Shown: positions 24,306 through 34,379, numbered from the stretch's first letter. The stretch: DNA of 64,000 nt from Streptomyces cyaneofuscatus (GCF_000718135.1 NZ_JOEM01000006.1:124001-188000); one strand, 5' to 3'. Made by a program: numbers and translations. The notes: generated from the letters alone by a model not told the origin.

Positions 24306-27203
24306 TCAGTCCTCCGACGAGGCCGAGGCGGAAGCAGAAGCCGAAGCCGAGGCCGTCTTCTTGGCCGTCGCCGTCGCCGTCTTCTTCGCCGCCGTGGACT
24401 TGGTGGCCGTCTTCTTCGCCGCGGTCTTCTTGGCGGCCGTGGTCTTGGTCGCCGTCGTCTTCTTCGCGGCCGTCTTCTTGGCCGTCGCCTTCTTCGCCGG
24501 GGCCTTCTTCGCCGTCTTCTTCTTGGCGGGTCCCTTGGCGCGCTTCTCGGCGAGCAGCTCGTAGCCGCGCTCCGGCGTGATCTCCTCGACGCTGTCGCCG
24601 GTCCGCAGGGTGGCGTTGGTCTCGCCGTCGGTGACGTACGCGCCGAAGCGGCCGTCCTTCACCACGACCGGCGAACCGCTCACCGGGTCGGTACCCAGCT
24701 CCTTCAGCGGCGGCTTGGCCGCGGCCCGGCCGCGCTGCTTGGGCTGGGCGTAGATCGCGAGGGCCTCTTCGAGGGTGATGTCGAAGAGCTGGTCCTCGGA
24801 GGTCAGCGACCGGGAGTCGGTGCCCTTCTTCAGATACGGGCCGTACCGGCCGTTCTGCGCGGTGATCTCGACACCCTCGGCGTCCGCACCGACGACGCGC
24901 GGCAGCGACATCAGCTTGAGGGCGTCGGCGAGGGTGACCGTGTCCAGGGACATGGACTTGAAGAGCGAGGCGGTCCGCGGCTTCACCGCGTTCTTGCCGG
25001 TCTTCGGCGTCCCCTCGGGCAGCACCTCGGTGACGTACGGGCCGTAGCGCCCGTCCTTGGCGATGATCTGGTTGCCGCTGACCGGGTCGGCGCCCAGCTC
25101 GAAGTCGCCGCTGGGCTTGGCCAGCAGCTCCTCCGCCAGCTCGACGGTCAGCTCGTCGGGCGCCAGGTCCTCGGGGACGTCGGCGCGCTGGTGACCCTCG
25201 GCGTCCTTCTCGCCCCGCTCGATGTACGGGCCGTAGCGGCCGACGCGGAGCTTGATGTCGTTGCCGACCGGGAAGGAGGAGATCTCCCGGGCGTCGATCG
25301 CGCCGAGGTCGGTGACCAGTTCCTTCAGGCCGCCGAGATGGTCGCCGTCGCCGTTGCCCGCGTCGGCGGCCGCACCGGCTCCGGCGGTGTCGTCACCCGG
25401 CCGCGTGCCGAAGTAGAAGTGCTTGAGCCACGGCACGGACTGGGCCTCGCCCCGCGCGATGCGGTCGAGGTCGTCCTCCATGCGGGCGGTGAAGTCGTAG
25501 TCGACGAGCCGGCCGAAGTGCTTCTCCAGCAGGTTGACCACGGCGAAGGAGAGGAAGGACGGGACGAGTGCCGTGCCCTTCTTGAAGACGTAGCCGCGGT
25601 CGAGGATGGTCCCGATGATCGAGGCGTACGTCGACGGGCGGCCGATCTCGCGCTCTTCGAGCTCCTTGACCAGCGAGGCCTCGGTGTAACGGGCCGGGGG
25701 CTTGGTGGCGTGTCCGTCGACCGTGATCTCGTCGGCGCTCAGCGCGTCGCCCTCGGCGACCTGCGGCAGTCGGCGCTCGCGGTCGTCCAGCTCGGCGTTC
25801 GGGTCGTCGGCGCCTTCGACGTACGCCTTCATGAAGCCGTGGAAGGTGATCGTCTTGCCGGAGGCGGAGAACTCGGCGTCCCGGCCGTCGCTCGCCCGGC
25901 CGCCGATCTTGACGGTGACGGAGTTGCCGGTCGCGTCCTTCATCTGGGAGGCGACGGTCCGCTTCCAGATCAGCTCGTAGAGCCGGAACTGGTCGCCGGT
26001 GAGGCCGGTCTCGGCAGGGGTGCGGAAGCGGTCGCCGGAGGGGCGGATCGCCTCGTGCGCCTCCTGCGCGTTCTTGACCTTGCCGGCGTACGTACGCGGC
26101 TTCTCGGGCAGGTAGTTCGCCCCGTACAACTGCGTGACCTGGGCCCGGGCCGCGGAGACCGCGGTGTCCGAGAGGGTCGTGGAGTCCGTACGCATGTAGG
26201 TGATGAAGCCGTTCTCGTACAGTTTCTGCGCCACCTGCATGGTCGCCTTCGCCCCGAAGCCCAGCTTGCGGCTCGCCTCCTGCTGGAGGGTCGTCGTACG
26301 GAAGGGGGCGTACGGGGAACGCCGGTACGGCTTCGACTCGACGGACCGGACCGCGAAGGACGTGTCGGCGAGCGCGGCGGCCAGGGCGCGGGCGTTCACC
26401 TCGTCCAGGTGCAGGGTCTGGGCGGAGCCGGCCTTGAGCTGTCCGTCGGCGCCGAAGTCGCGGCCCTGGGCGATGCGGCGGCCGTCGACCGCGCTGAGGC
26501 GGGCGGTCAGCGTCGAGGGGTCGGAGGCGTCACCGGTACGGCCGGTGGCGAACTTTCCGGTCAGGTCCCAGTACTCGGCGGAGCGGAAGGCGATGCGCTC
26601 GCGCTCCCGCTCGACGACGAGGCGGGTGGCGACGGACTGGACGCGGCCCGCCGAGAGCTTCGGCATGACCTTCTTCCACAGGACCGGCGAGACCTCGTAG
26701 CCGTAGAGGCGGTCGAGGATACGGCGGGTCTCCTGGGCGTCGACCATGCGCTGGTTGAGCTCGCGCGGGTTGGCGACGGCGGCCCGGATCGCGTCCTTGG
26801 TGATCTCGTGGAAGACCATCCGGTGGACCGGGACCTTGGGCCGCAGGACTTCCTGGAGGTGCCACGCGATGGCTTCGCCCTCGCGGTCCTCATCGGTGGC
26901 GAGGAAGAGTTCGTCGGACTCGGCCAGCAGCTGCTTGAGCTTCCTGACCTGGGCCTTCTTGTCGGCATTGACCACATAGATGGGCTGGAAGTCGTTGTCG
27001 ACGTCCACGCCGAGGCGGCGTACCTCGCCGGTGTACTCGTCCGGGACCTCGGCCGCGCCGTTCGGGAGGTCGCGGATGTGCCCGACGCTCGCCTCGACGA
27101 CGTATCCGGGGCCGAGATAGCCCTTGATCGTCTTCGCCTTGGCAGGCGACTCGACGATGACGAGTCGGCGGCCGCCCTGTGCGGTCTCGCTGGTCGGGGA
27201 CAA
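24306..27203 (-). CDS. topA: DNA topoisomerase I
   Basis: The protein has 965 aa. The N-terminal Toprim domain has LVIVESPAKAKTI and TDEDREGEAIAWH (acidic metal triad). The catalytic Tyr lies in ITYMRTDST. Several C-terminal DGRYGPYV-type repeats follow, and then a tail of Lys/Ala/Thr repeats (~100 residues) typical of streptomycete TopA and known for DNA binding and processivity. It relaxes negative supercoils and is essential. I chose TTG 27203: it has a GGAGAG SD, and homology starts at once (SPTSETAQGG). An in-frame ATG at 27239 is less likely. Confidence 0.95.
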   Translation of the reverse strand: MSPTSETAQGGRRLVIVESPAKAKTIKGYLGPGYVVEASVGHIRDLPNGAAEVPDEYTGEVRRLGVDVDNDFQPIYVVNADKKAQVRKLKQLLAESDELFLATDEDREGEAIAWHLQEVLRPKVPVHRMVFHEITKDAIRAAVANPRELNQRMVDAQETRRILDRLYGYEVSPVLWKKVMPKLSAGRVQSVATRLVVERERERIAFRSAEYWDLTGKFATGRTGDASDPSTLTARLSAVDGRRIAQGRDFGADGQLKAGSAQTLHLDEVNARALAAALADTSFAVRSVESKPYRRSPYAPFRTTTLQQEASRKLGFGAKATMQVAQKLYENGFITYMRTDSTTLSDTAVSAARAQVTQLYGANYLPEKPRTYAGKVKNAQEAHEAIRPSGDRFRTPAETGLTGDQFRLYELIWKRTVASQMKDATGNSVTVKIGGRASDGRDAEFSASGKTITFHGFMKAYVEGADDPNAELDDRERRLPQVAEGDALSADEITVDGHATKPPARYTEASLVKELEEREIGRPSTYASIIGTILDRGYVFKKGTALVPSFLSFAVVNLLEKHFGRLVDYDFTARMEDDLDRIARGEAQSVPWLKHFYFGTRPGDDTAGAGAAADAGNGDGDHLGGLKELVTDLGAIDAREISSFPVGNDIKLRVGRYGPYIERGEKDAEGHQRADVPEDLAPDELTVELAEELLAKPSGDFELGADPVSGNQIIAKDGRYGPYVTEVLPEGTPKTGKNAVKPRTASLFKSMSLDTVTLADALKLMSLPRVVGADAEGVEITAQNGRYGPYLKKGTDSRSLTSEDQLFDITLEEALAIYAQPKQRGRAAAKPPLKELGTDPVSGSPVVVKDGRFGAYVTDGETNATLRTGDSVEEITPERGYELLAEKRAKGPAKKKTAKKAPAKKATAKKTAAKKTTATKTTAAKKTAAKKTATKSTAAKKTATATAKKTASASASASASASSED

Positions 27204-27484
27204 CTTCGCTCTTCTCTCCGGTCGACACTCGATGGGCATCCGGGCAGCGTCGGAACGCTTCCCGCGGTGCTGTCGCTGCGGAGTGTGACGGTACAACCCG
27301 CCCCCGTGTCAAACGGCAAAAGCCCGCAACGGCCACTCGAACGGTAACCCGACTTCCGCCATTCCTGCCGCCCGGACCGTCGGGTCCGCGCCGTGCGAAG
27401 CCCGGGCCTGCGGCTTTTCCGGGGTGGTCGCGGTGATCGCCCGGCGCCCCCTCGACCCGGGCGGGGCCCCGGCGGGGGCGGGGA

Positions 27485-27682
27485 TCAGACCAGCGTGAAG
27501 CACCACACGCCGAGGACGAGGAAAACTACGCCGAAAAGTGTCGTGAGTGCGGTGGAGGCGACGGGGCTCACACCGTGCAGCACCGGCGCGCGGTGCACGG
27601 CGCGCGCCCCGGTCCAGATGAGGAGCGCGGCGCCGAACAGCGCGAAGGCCGTGCCGGCGAAGACTGCTGCGACGCTCTCCAT
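27485..27682 (-). CDS. small membrane protein
   Basis: The protein has 65 aa from ATG 27682 (GAGGGG SD), with two hydrophobic helices: SVAAVFAGTAFALFGAALLIW and TTLFGVVFLVLGVWCF. A Tyr/Asp/Gly-rich extension from ATG 27745 is possible. The function is unknown. It lies between topA and the methyltransferase gene, all on the minus strand. Confidence 0.6.
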   Translation of the reverse strand: MESVAAVFAGTAFALFGAALLIWTGARAVHRAPVLHGVSPVASTALTTLFGVVFLVLGVWCFTLV

Positions 27683-27745
27683 GTCGTACCCCTCGACCCT
27701 GTCGTACCGCCCGAGCCCGTCGTACCCGTCGTACGGCTCGATCAT

Positions 27746-28197
27746 GGGGGGAGGCTGCCACCCCGGGGCGTCGCCGACACGAACCCCGGGTGAACAGCAC
27801 GCACCCACAGGGAGTACCGGGGTCGTCACATGACGTCAGAGGTCGTCGGGAGCGGGGGGTGCGCATCGGCTCCGGGCCGCAGGAGCGGTACGGAGCGGTC
27901 AGGAGCGGTACGGAGCGGTACGGATCCGGCCACGGCGGAGGTCGGAGGAATCGGGCCGCCCGGGAGATCAGGAACACCGCGCGGGCGCCGGGCCCGAGCC
28001 CTGGCGGAGCGCTCGCGGCGCGCCGAGCGGAATCCGTGGACCGGGCAGGAGGCGGTCGATGTTCAGCGTGAAGGCGCTGATGAGAAGGGCGCCGAGGACA
28101 TGGGGCGCGGCCTGTCCGATCCGGAGCGGAGTCCGGTGGCGGTGAACACGTGACGCCCCGTCCGATCCGGATCGCTCCGCCCCCGGCCGAAGCCGGA
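27746..28197. other. gene-free stretch with short repeats
   Basis: No gene is supported. Around 27880-27925 the word AGGAGCGGTACGGAGCGGT recurs in tandem (about three partial copies). The remainder is GC-rich, and its open frames have no coding bias. Confidence 0.4.
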
Positions 28198-28226
28198 GCT
28201 CCGGGCCGGGGCCCCCGGCCCGGAGC
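28198..28226 (-). terminator. terminator after the methyltransferase gene
   Basis: A 13-bp perfect stem (28198-28210 with 28214-28226) sits immediately after the stop codon. Confidence 0.65.
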
Positions 28227-28227
28227 C

Positions 28228-29754
28228 CTAGCCGGAAACGGCCCCCGGCACCGGCACCGGCTCCAGGAAGCCCTCCTCGACCAGCAGCCGGATCGCCTGC
28301 GGGGTGCGGTCGCGCAGGAGCACCGGGTCCTCGGACATCAGCTGGGCGATGGCGTCCAGGATCCGCCCGGCGGGCAGCGAGCCGTCGCACACCCCGGCGA
28401 ACCCGGCGGCCACCGCGTCCACCTTGGTCGCCCGCATCATCCCGCGGTGCTGGCGCAGCACCACATGCTCGGGATCCTCCGCCCCGGGCAGCCCCACCTG
28501 CTCCTGCACGACCTCGGCGGCGAGGGTGAAGTGCCCGGCGAGCAGGGCGGCGTCGTCCTGCTCGCGCAGATAGTCCTGGCGGGCGAAGTGCTCCTCCACG
28601 GCCCGGCCCAGTGGCTGCTGCACGGTGTGCGGCCACTCCTCGACGACGATCGACGGGTTCCCCGCGGCCGCCGCGGCGGACCTGCGCAGGGTGATCCAGC
28701 CGAAGCCGACGGACGTGGTCCCGCGCGCCTCGAACTCGTCGAGCCACGCCTCGTACCGCTCGGCGTACGCGGCCGGATCGCTGCGGTGGTCGCCGCTGTC
28801 GCGCAGCCACAGCTCGGCGTACTGCGTGACGTCCTGGACCTCGCGCTGCACGATCCAGGCGTCGCACCCGGCGGGCACCCAGGAGCGCAGCCGGTCCTGC
28901 CACTCCTCGCCCTCCACGTGCTGCCAGTTGGCGAGGAACTGGGCGTAACCCCCCTCGTTCAGATGGCTCCCCGCCTGCTGGACCAGGGTGCGGCAGAGGT
29001 CGTCGCCGGCCATGCCACCGTCCCGGTAGGTGAGGCGGGCGCCGGGCGAGATGACGAAGGGCGGGTTGGAGACGATCAGGTCGAAGGTCTCCGTGCCGAC
29101 CGGCTCGAAGAGGGAGCCCTCGCGGAGGTCGGCGGGGGCGGCGCCGGAGAGGGCGAGGGTGAGCCGGGTGAACTCCAGGGCGCGGGGGTTGAGGTCCGTC
29201 GCGGTGACGCGGGTGGCGTGCTGGGCGGCGTGCAGCGCCTGGATGCCGGAGCCCGTACCGAGGTCGAGGGCCGAGGCGACCGGCGTACGGACGGTGATGG
29301 AGGCGAGGGTGGTGGAGGCCCCGCCGACGCCGAGGACGACGCCCTCCTCGTGCGAGCCGATCCCGCCCGCACCGCCGACCGCGCAGCCGAGGTCGGAGAC
29401 GATGAACCAGTCCTCGCCGTCCGGACCGCCGTAAGGCCGTACGTCGACGGTGGCGCGGACCAGGCCGCCCTCGACGCTCACCCAGCCGTCCCGGACGCAC
29501 TCCTCCAGCGGCAGGGCGGCGCGGGCCTGCTCCTCGGGGACGGGGCGCTGGAGGAGGAACAGCCGCACCAGCGTGTCGAGCGGCGACCCGCCCCGGGTGG
29601 CGCGCAGGGCGGGCACGGTCTCGCTGCGGGCGAGCGCGGCGTAGGCGGGCGCGCCGAGCCGGTCGAGGAGGCCGTCGGCGGTGAAGGCGGCGGCGAGCAG
29701 CGCCTCGCGGAGGCCGGCGGTGTGGTCGGGTGCGGGAAGGCTGGTCTCACTCAC
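28228..29754 (-). CDS. class I SAM-dependent methyltransferase
   Basis: The protein has 508 aa. The central Rossmann part has ALDLGTGSGIQAL (motif I), TATDLNPRALEFT (acidic loop) and VSNPPFVIS, the NPPF catalytic motif of N6-adenine and glutamine-N5 methyltransferases (HemK/RsmC-like). It has ~140 N-terminal and ~200 C-terminal residues of unknown role. The target cannot be told; rRNA or protein glutamine are both possible. The start is GTG 29754 (VSETSLPAPD). Confidence 0.82.
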   Translation of the reverse strand: MSETSLPAPDHTAGLREALLAAAFTADGLLDRLGAPAYAALARSETVPALRATRGGSPLDTLVRLFLLQRPVPEEQARAALPLEECVRDGWVSVEGGLVRATVDVRPYGGPDGEDWFIVSDLGCAVGGAGGIGSHEEGVVLGVGGASTTLASITVRTPVASALDLGTGSGIQALHAAQHATRVTATDLNPRALEFTRLTLALSGAAPADLREGSLFEPVGTETFDLIVSNPPFVISPGARLTYRDGGMAGDDLCRTLVQQAGSHLNEGGYAQFLANWQHVEGEEWQDRLRSWVPAGCDAWIVQREVQDVTQYAELWLRDSGDHRSDPAAYAERYEAWLDEFEARGTTSVGFGWITLRRSAAAAAGNPSIVVEEWPHTVQQPLGRAVEEHFARQDYLREQDDAALLAGHFTLAAEVVQEQVGLPGAEDPEHVVLRQHRGMMRATKVDAVAAGFAGVCDGSLPAGRILDAIAQLMSEDPVLLRDRTPQAIRLLVEEGFLEPVPVPGAVSG

Positions 29755-29851
29755 CCGACCATTGTGTCCGGTCCCACCGACAACGGCAGCGGCCCGGGCA
29801 CCCACCGGGTGTCCGGGCCGCCGCACCGAGGCCGTTCTCGCGGTCCTGAGG

Positions 29852-29884
29852 CCTCCTGGTCTCCCTCAGGGAGGCCAGGAGCGC
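29852..29884 (-). terminator. terminator after the lipoprotein gene
   Basis: The CTCCTGG...CCAGGAG hairpin, with an inner CTCCC/GGGAG stem, lies downstream of the lipoprotein stop on the minus strand. Confidence 0.5.
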
Positions 29885-29917
29885 AGGAGCCGGGAGCCAG
29901 CAGCCTGGAGCCGGGTG

Positions 29918-30562
29918 CTACGCCTTCTTCTCCTCCGAGGGCGAGGCCGACGCCGAGGGGGTCGCCGCGCCCGCGTCCGGCGCCGCGGATCCCCCGGGGC
30001 TGGCGGGCCCGGTCGAAGGCGCCGGCTTCTGGCAGCCCTTCTGCTTCGACATCGCGGCGCCGACCTCACCGGACTGGAGCTTCTTCAGCGCCTGGTCACC
30101 GCTGGTGCTGATCTTGTTGAGCTCGTCGGCGATGCCCTTGAGGCCGTCGGCGAACTTCGCCTGGTCCTTGGTCTCCAGGGCGTCGACCTTGGTCTTCAGA
30201 TCCGCGTACGCCGTGGAGGAGGCGTTGAGCTCCTTCACGGCCTCCTTCTGCGTGGTCTCGCCGTCGTCGACCGGCGGCGGGCCGGCCGAGTCCACGGCCG
30301 TGCCCAGCGACTTGTACGCCTGGGAGATCTGCTGGAAGGCGGCCGAGTCCGTCTTCTGGACGTCGGCGGGCTTGCTGTTGTCCGCGGTCTGCTGCTGGAT
30401 GGAGGCGTTGGCGTTGGCGATCTTCTGCAGCTGGGGCTGGACCTGGTCGCAGACCTTCTTGGCCCAGTCGTTCACCTTGTCGTCGCTGTCGTCGCTGCAA
30501 CCCGACAGCGTCAGTACGAGTACCGCACCGCCGGACAGTGCGGCTGCAAGCTTCTTGTTCAC
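29918..30562 (-). CDS. secreted lipoprotein of unknown function
   Basis: The protein has 214 aa. The signal peptide KKLAAALSGGAVLVLTLSGC gives a lipobox LSGC (Cys22). The mature part is a helical, Gln/Lys/Ala-rich domain (VCDQVQPQLQKIANANASIQ; ADELNKISTSGDQALKK), followed by a Pro/Ala/Ser-rich disordered end. The start is GTG 30562 with GAAGGG as SD. It is probably anchored outside the membrane as a four-helix protein. Confidence 0.75.
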   Translation of the reverse strand: MNKKLAAALSGGAVLVLTLSGCSDDSDDKVNDWAKKVCDQVQPQLQKIANANASIQQQTADNSKPADVQKTDSAAFQQISQAYKSLGTAVDSAGPPPVDDGETTQKEAVKELNASSTAYADLKTKVDALETKDQAKFADGLKGIADELNKISTSGDQALKKLQSGEVGAAMSKQKGCQKPAPSTGPASPGGSAAPDAGAATPSASASPSEEKKA

Positions 30563-30901
30563 CGGATGGGTCCCTTCCAAGGCTCTCGGCCCCGGAACTT
30601 ACACGCCGAGGGGGCTCCATCCGGGTGCCGGGCATCCGATGCACACCCTTTTGAAGCCATTTGCACCAAGGGAAATGAGGGAGATGCCACTCGGCCGGAG
30701 ATTCCTACACCCGTTCGGTCACTCGCCGGAACGACGGGATTCGATCACCGGCCCCCATAAAGGAGCGCGGGTGGGCGGTACGCCATCACGCACCGCGCGG
30801 GCGGGCAGTGCGTCAACACGCACCGCGCGGGCCGGCAGTGCGTCAACACGCACCGCCTGCCCGCACAGTGACGGGAGGTCACCCGCTCCGGCAGCGCCGG
30901 G
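30563..30901. other. gene-free stretch with tandem repeats
   Basis: About 340 bp between the lipoprotein and pyrophosphatase genes. It contains 2.5 copies of a 30-bp repeat at 30788-30865 and no supported gene. Confidence 0.5.
30788..30865. repeat. 30-bp tandem repeat, about 2.5 copies
   Basis: Units at 30788-30817 and 30818-30847 differ at one base; a third, partial unit starts at 30848. Each contains GCAGTGCGTCAAC. The repeat lies downstream of the pyrophosphatase stop. Confidence 0.75.
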
Positions 30902-33355
30902 CTACGGGGCCGCCGCCGGGTTCGGTGACGGGAGCGACGGACCGCCGCCGTCCGGCGCACCGCTGTCGTCGTCGCCCACGGCGATGCCGCGCCGCTTGGA
31001 CACGTAGACCGCGCCGACGATGACCACGACGGCGAAGACGGCGACCGCCGCCCGGATCCAGGGGTTCGCGTGCGCCCCGTAGCTGAACTGCACCACCGCC
31101 GGGGCGATGAGCAGCGCGACCAGGTTCATCACCTTCAGGAGCGGGTTGATCGCCGGGCCCGCCGTGTCCTTGAACGGGTCACCGACGGTGTCGCCGATCA
31201 CGGTCGCGGCGTGGGCGTCGCTGCCCTTGCCGCCGTAATGCCCGTCCTCGACGAGCTTCTTGGCGTTGTCCCAGGCACCGCCGGAGTTGGCGAGGAAGAC
31301 CGCCATCAGGGTGCCGGTGGCGATGGCGCCCGCGAGGTACGAGCCGAGCGCGCCGACACCGAGGCTGAACCCGACCGCGATCGGCGCCAGGACCGCGAGG
31401 AGGCCGGGCGTGGCCAGCTCGCGCAGGGCGTCCTTGGTGCAGATGTCGACGACGCGGCCGTACTCCGGCTTCTCCGTGTAGTCCATGATCCCCGGGTGCT
31501 CGCGGAACTGCCGCCGGACCTCGTAGACGACGGCCCCTGCGGACCGGGAGACCGCGTTGATGGCGAGCCCGGAGAAGAGGAAGACGACCGCCGCCCCGAG
31601 GATCAGGCCGACGAGGTTGTTGGGCTGCGAGATGTCCAGGCTGAGCCCCAGCTCCCCCGCCCCGGCCCCCACGTCGGCGACCGCCGTGGCGATGGCGTCA
31701 CGGTAGGAGCCGAAGAGGGCGGCCGCCGCAAGAACGGCGGTGGCGATGGCGATGCCCTTGGTGATGGCCTTGGTGGTGTTGCCGACGGCGTCCAGGTCGG
31801 TGAGCACCTGGGCCCCGGCGCCGGTCACGTCACCGGACATCTCGGCGATGCCCTGGGCGTTGTCGGAGACCGGCCCGAAGGTGTCCATGGCCACGATGAC
31901 CCCCACCGTGGTGAGCAGCCCGGTCCCGGCGAGCGCCACCGCGAAGAGCGCCAGCATGATCGACGTACCGCCCAGCAGGAACGCCCCGTAGACGCCGAGG
32001 CCGATCAGCAGCGCGGTGTAGACGGCCGACTCCAGGCCGATGGAGATACCGGCCAGCACCACGGTCGCCGGGCCGGTCAGCGAGGACTTCCCGATGTCCT
32101 GGACCGGGCGGCGCTTCGTTTCGGTGAAGTAGCCGGTGAGCTGCTGGATCAGCGCGGCGAGGACGATGCCGATGGCCACCGCGACCAGGGCGAAGACCCG
32201 CGGGTCGCCGCCGTGCGTGGTGATCGCCTCGTCGGTGACCCCGGTGAGGTCGGCGTACGAGGACGGCAGATAGGCGAACGCGGCCACGGCCACCAGGACG
32301 AGCGAGACCACGGCGGAGATGAAGAAGCCCCGGTTGATCGCGGTCATCCCGCTGCGGTCGGCGCGCCGGGGAGCGACGGCGAAGATCCCGATCATCGCCG
32401 TCACGACACCGATCGCCGGGACCATCAGCGGGAAGGCCAGGCCGGAGTCGCCGAAGGCGGCCATGCCGAGGATGAGCGCGGCGACGAGCGTCACGGCGTA
32501 CGACTCGAAGAGGTCGGCGGCCATGCCCGCGCAGTCACCGACGTTGTCGCCCACGTTGTCCGCGATGGTGGCGGCGTTGCGCGGGTCGTCCTCCGGGATG
32601 CCCTGTTCCACCTTGCCGACGAGGTCTGCGCCCACATCGGCGGCCTTGGTGAAGATGCCGCCACCGACCCTCATGAACATGGCGATCAGCGCCGCACCGA
32701 GGCCGAATCCCTCCAGCACCTTGGGCGCGTCGGCCGCATAGACGAGCACCACACAGGAGGCGCCGAGCAGCCCGAGCCCGACCGTGATCATTCCGACCAC
32801 ACCACCGGTACGGAAGGCGATTTTCGTCGCCCGGTGCGCAACGGTGGTGAGATCCTTTTCCGGTTCGCCTTCTCCCGGAGTCGCCTCACGCGCGGCGGCG
32901 GCCACACGCACATTGCTCCGTACGGCGAGTCGCATACCGATGTATCCGGTCGCCGCCGAGAAAAGCGCGCCGACCAGGAAGAAGAGCGAACGCCCCGCGC
33001 GCTGCGACCAGTTGTCGGCCGGCAACACCAGCAACAGGAAGAACACGATCACGGCGAATACGCCGACCGTTCGCAGCTGCCGGGCGAGATAGGCGTTGGC
33101 GCCCTCCTGGACCGCCGCGGCGATCTCCTTCATACGCTCGGTGCCCTCGCCGGCCGCCAGGACCTGGCGCACCAGCAGCCGGGCGACGATGAGCGCGGCG
33201 ACGGCGACGACCGCCACGATGATGACGATCAGCCGGTTGTCGTCGGTGAGGACCGCCGCCGCGAGGGAGACGGGCCCGTCGGAAAGTGCGGATTCCTGCG
33301 TCGGTGCAGCCGGTACGGCCGGTGCAGCCATTGGGGTGGTGAAGAACTCCGCCAT
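30902..33355 (-). CDS. hppA: membrane-bound proton-pumping pyrophosphatase
   Basis: The protein has 817 aa with about 16 membrane helices. The PPi site includes DVGADLVGKVEQGIPEDDPRN and NVGDNVGDCAGMAADLFESY; later acidic motifs include GDTVGDPFKDTAGPAINP. The segment GNTTKAITKG carries Lys where K+-dependent enzymes have Ala, marking the K+-independent class. It couples PPi hydrolysis to H+ export at the cell membrane. ATG 33355 follows AAGGAGGACGT. Confidence 0.95.
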   Translation of the reverse strand: MAEFFTTPMAAPAVPAAPTQESALSDGPVSLAAAVLTDDNRLIVIIVAVVAVAALIVARLLVRQVLAAGEGTERMKEIAAAVQEGANAYLARQLRTVGVFAVIVFFLLLVLPADNWSQRAGRSLFFLVGALFSAATGYIGMRLAVRSNVRVAAAAREATPGEGEPEKDLTTVAHRATKIAFRTGGVVGMITVGLGLLGASCVVLVYAADAPKVLEGFGLGAALIAMFMRVGGGIFTKAADVGADLVGKVEQGIPEDDPRNAATIADNVGDNVGDCAGMAADLFESYAVTLVAALILGMAAFGDSGLAFPLMVPAIGVVTAMIGIFAVAPRRADRSGMTAINRGFFISAVVSLVLVAVAAFAYLPSSYADLTGVTDEAITTHGGDPRVFALVAVAIGIVLAALIQQLTGYFTETKRRPVQDIGKSSLTGPATVVLAGISIGLESAVYTALLIGLGVYGAFLLGGTSIMLALFAVALAGTGLLTTVGVIVAMDTFGPVSDNAQGIAEMSGDVTGAGAQVLTDLDAVGNTTKAITKGIAIATAVLAAAALFGSYRDAIATAVADVGAGAGELGLSLDISQPNNLVGLILGAAVVFLFSGLAINAVSRSAGAVVYEVRRQFREHPGIMDYTEKPEYGRVVDICTKDALRELATPGLLAVLAPIAVGFSLGVGALGSYLAGAIATGTLMAVFLANSGGAWDNAKKLVEDGHYGGKGSDAHAATVIGDTVGDPFKDTAGPAINPLLKVMNLVALLIAPAVVQFSYGAHANPWIRAAVAVFAVVVIVGAVYVSKRRGIAVGDDDSGAPDGGGPSLPSPNPAAAP

Positions 33356-33707
33356 ACGTCCTCCTTGACGCTCAGCGCTCAAGACGTGGACGGATTGTAG
33401 GGAGCGGAACCGGATCAAAACAGTGGTCCGGAAGAGAATTGATCGCACTCCCCCCAACGCCGAAAGATCGACGGAGGTATTTCCCCGAATGCAGTAACGG
33501 GGCAGGGACATTACTCCGGACCACTGCCCAGATGCATTACCGAGAGGGGACGTGCGGGACCGCATGGGAAAGGCCCTGCTCAGCAGGGCCTTGGAAAAGT
33601 TGGAAAAGGAAGTGGCACACGGGACACCAGCAGGGCGCCGTACAGGACCTCAGCCCTCAGGGCCGCAGGTCTCAGGGCTGCAGGCCTCAGGGGCGCAGCC
33701 GCAGGGC
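33356..33707. other. gene-free stretch with CTCAGGG repeats
   Basis: About 350 bp upstream of hppA and downstream of the ApgA-like gene. Between 33648 and 33720 the word CTCAGGG recurs five times at short intervals. A frame opening MGKALLSRALEKLEKEV at 33564 has no good continuation, so I do not call it. Confidence 0.4.
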
Positions 33708-34160
33708 TCAGGGGCGCACCCCGGCGAGGGCCGTCGGCCAGCTCATCCGGATGGTTCCGCCGTCCGCACCGGAACGGACCTCCACGTCGTCGACGAGACC
33801 ACTGATGACCGCGAGGCCCATCTCGTCCTCGCCACCGTCGCCCTCGGGCTCGTCCGGCCCCCCGGACGCACCGCCGCGCGCTCCGGGCGTGGCGGGGTCG
33901 CTCCCGGGATCGGGAACGCCGTCCCCGACCTCGATGGAGAACGCCTTCTCCTCCTCGGTCAGCACGACGCTGACGGGCGCGGTGATGCCATGGCTGCGGT
34001 GCAGCCCCACGGCACGGCTGCACGCCTCGCCGACGGCGAGCCTGACCTCGTCGAGCACCGCCTCGTCGACGCCGGCCCGGCGCGCCACGGCGGCCGCCAC
34101 CAGGCGGGCCGTCCTGACATGTTCAGGCTGGGCACTGAAGCGGAGTTCAACGGTGGCCAT
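33708..34160 (-). CDS. anti-sigma-type ATP-binding protein (ApgA-like, BldG partner)
   Basis: The protein has 150 aa with a GHKL/HATPase fold: DEVRLAVGEACSRAVGLHRSHG (N-box region) and DEMGLAVISGLVDDVEV (G-box region), separated by a Gly/Asp/Pro-rich insert. The N-box has EAC..A rather than the canonical E..xN, so kinase activity may be reduced. ATG 34160 follows AGGGGG. It lies just downstream of bldG, matching the S. coelicolor bldG-SCO3548 pair, where the product is reported as an anti-sigma factor bound by BldG. Confidence 0.85.
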   Translation of the reverse strand: MATVELRFSAQPEHVRTARLVAAAVARRAGVDEAVLDEVRLAVGEACSRAVGLHRSHGITAPVSVVLTEEEKAFSIEVGDGVPDPGSDPATPGARGGASGGPDEPEGDGGEDEMGLAVISGLVDDVEVRSGADGGTIRMSWPTALAGVRP

Positions 34161-34379
34161 GCGATCCCCCTGGAACGTTCGGGCGTACGCGTCAGAGGTC
34201 CCGGGCCTGAAGCCCGGCACCTCTGCTCTCCTCACTCCGGAAACCGACGGATCCACAGGGATCGACGGAACCGACAGCCGACCCGGAGGTCGACCGCCTG
34301 CCCGCCACGGCACGGTTTCTGCCGTTGTCGGTCCGTTCACTGCCTGACGACCGGCCCGGAGGCCGGTCGGAAGCCGACC

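Noticed and set aside
33564..33700. Start MGKALLSRALEKLEKEV upstream of hppA
   Set aside because: The frame continues into CTCAGGG repeats and the antisense of the ApgA-like gene with no protein character.
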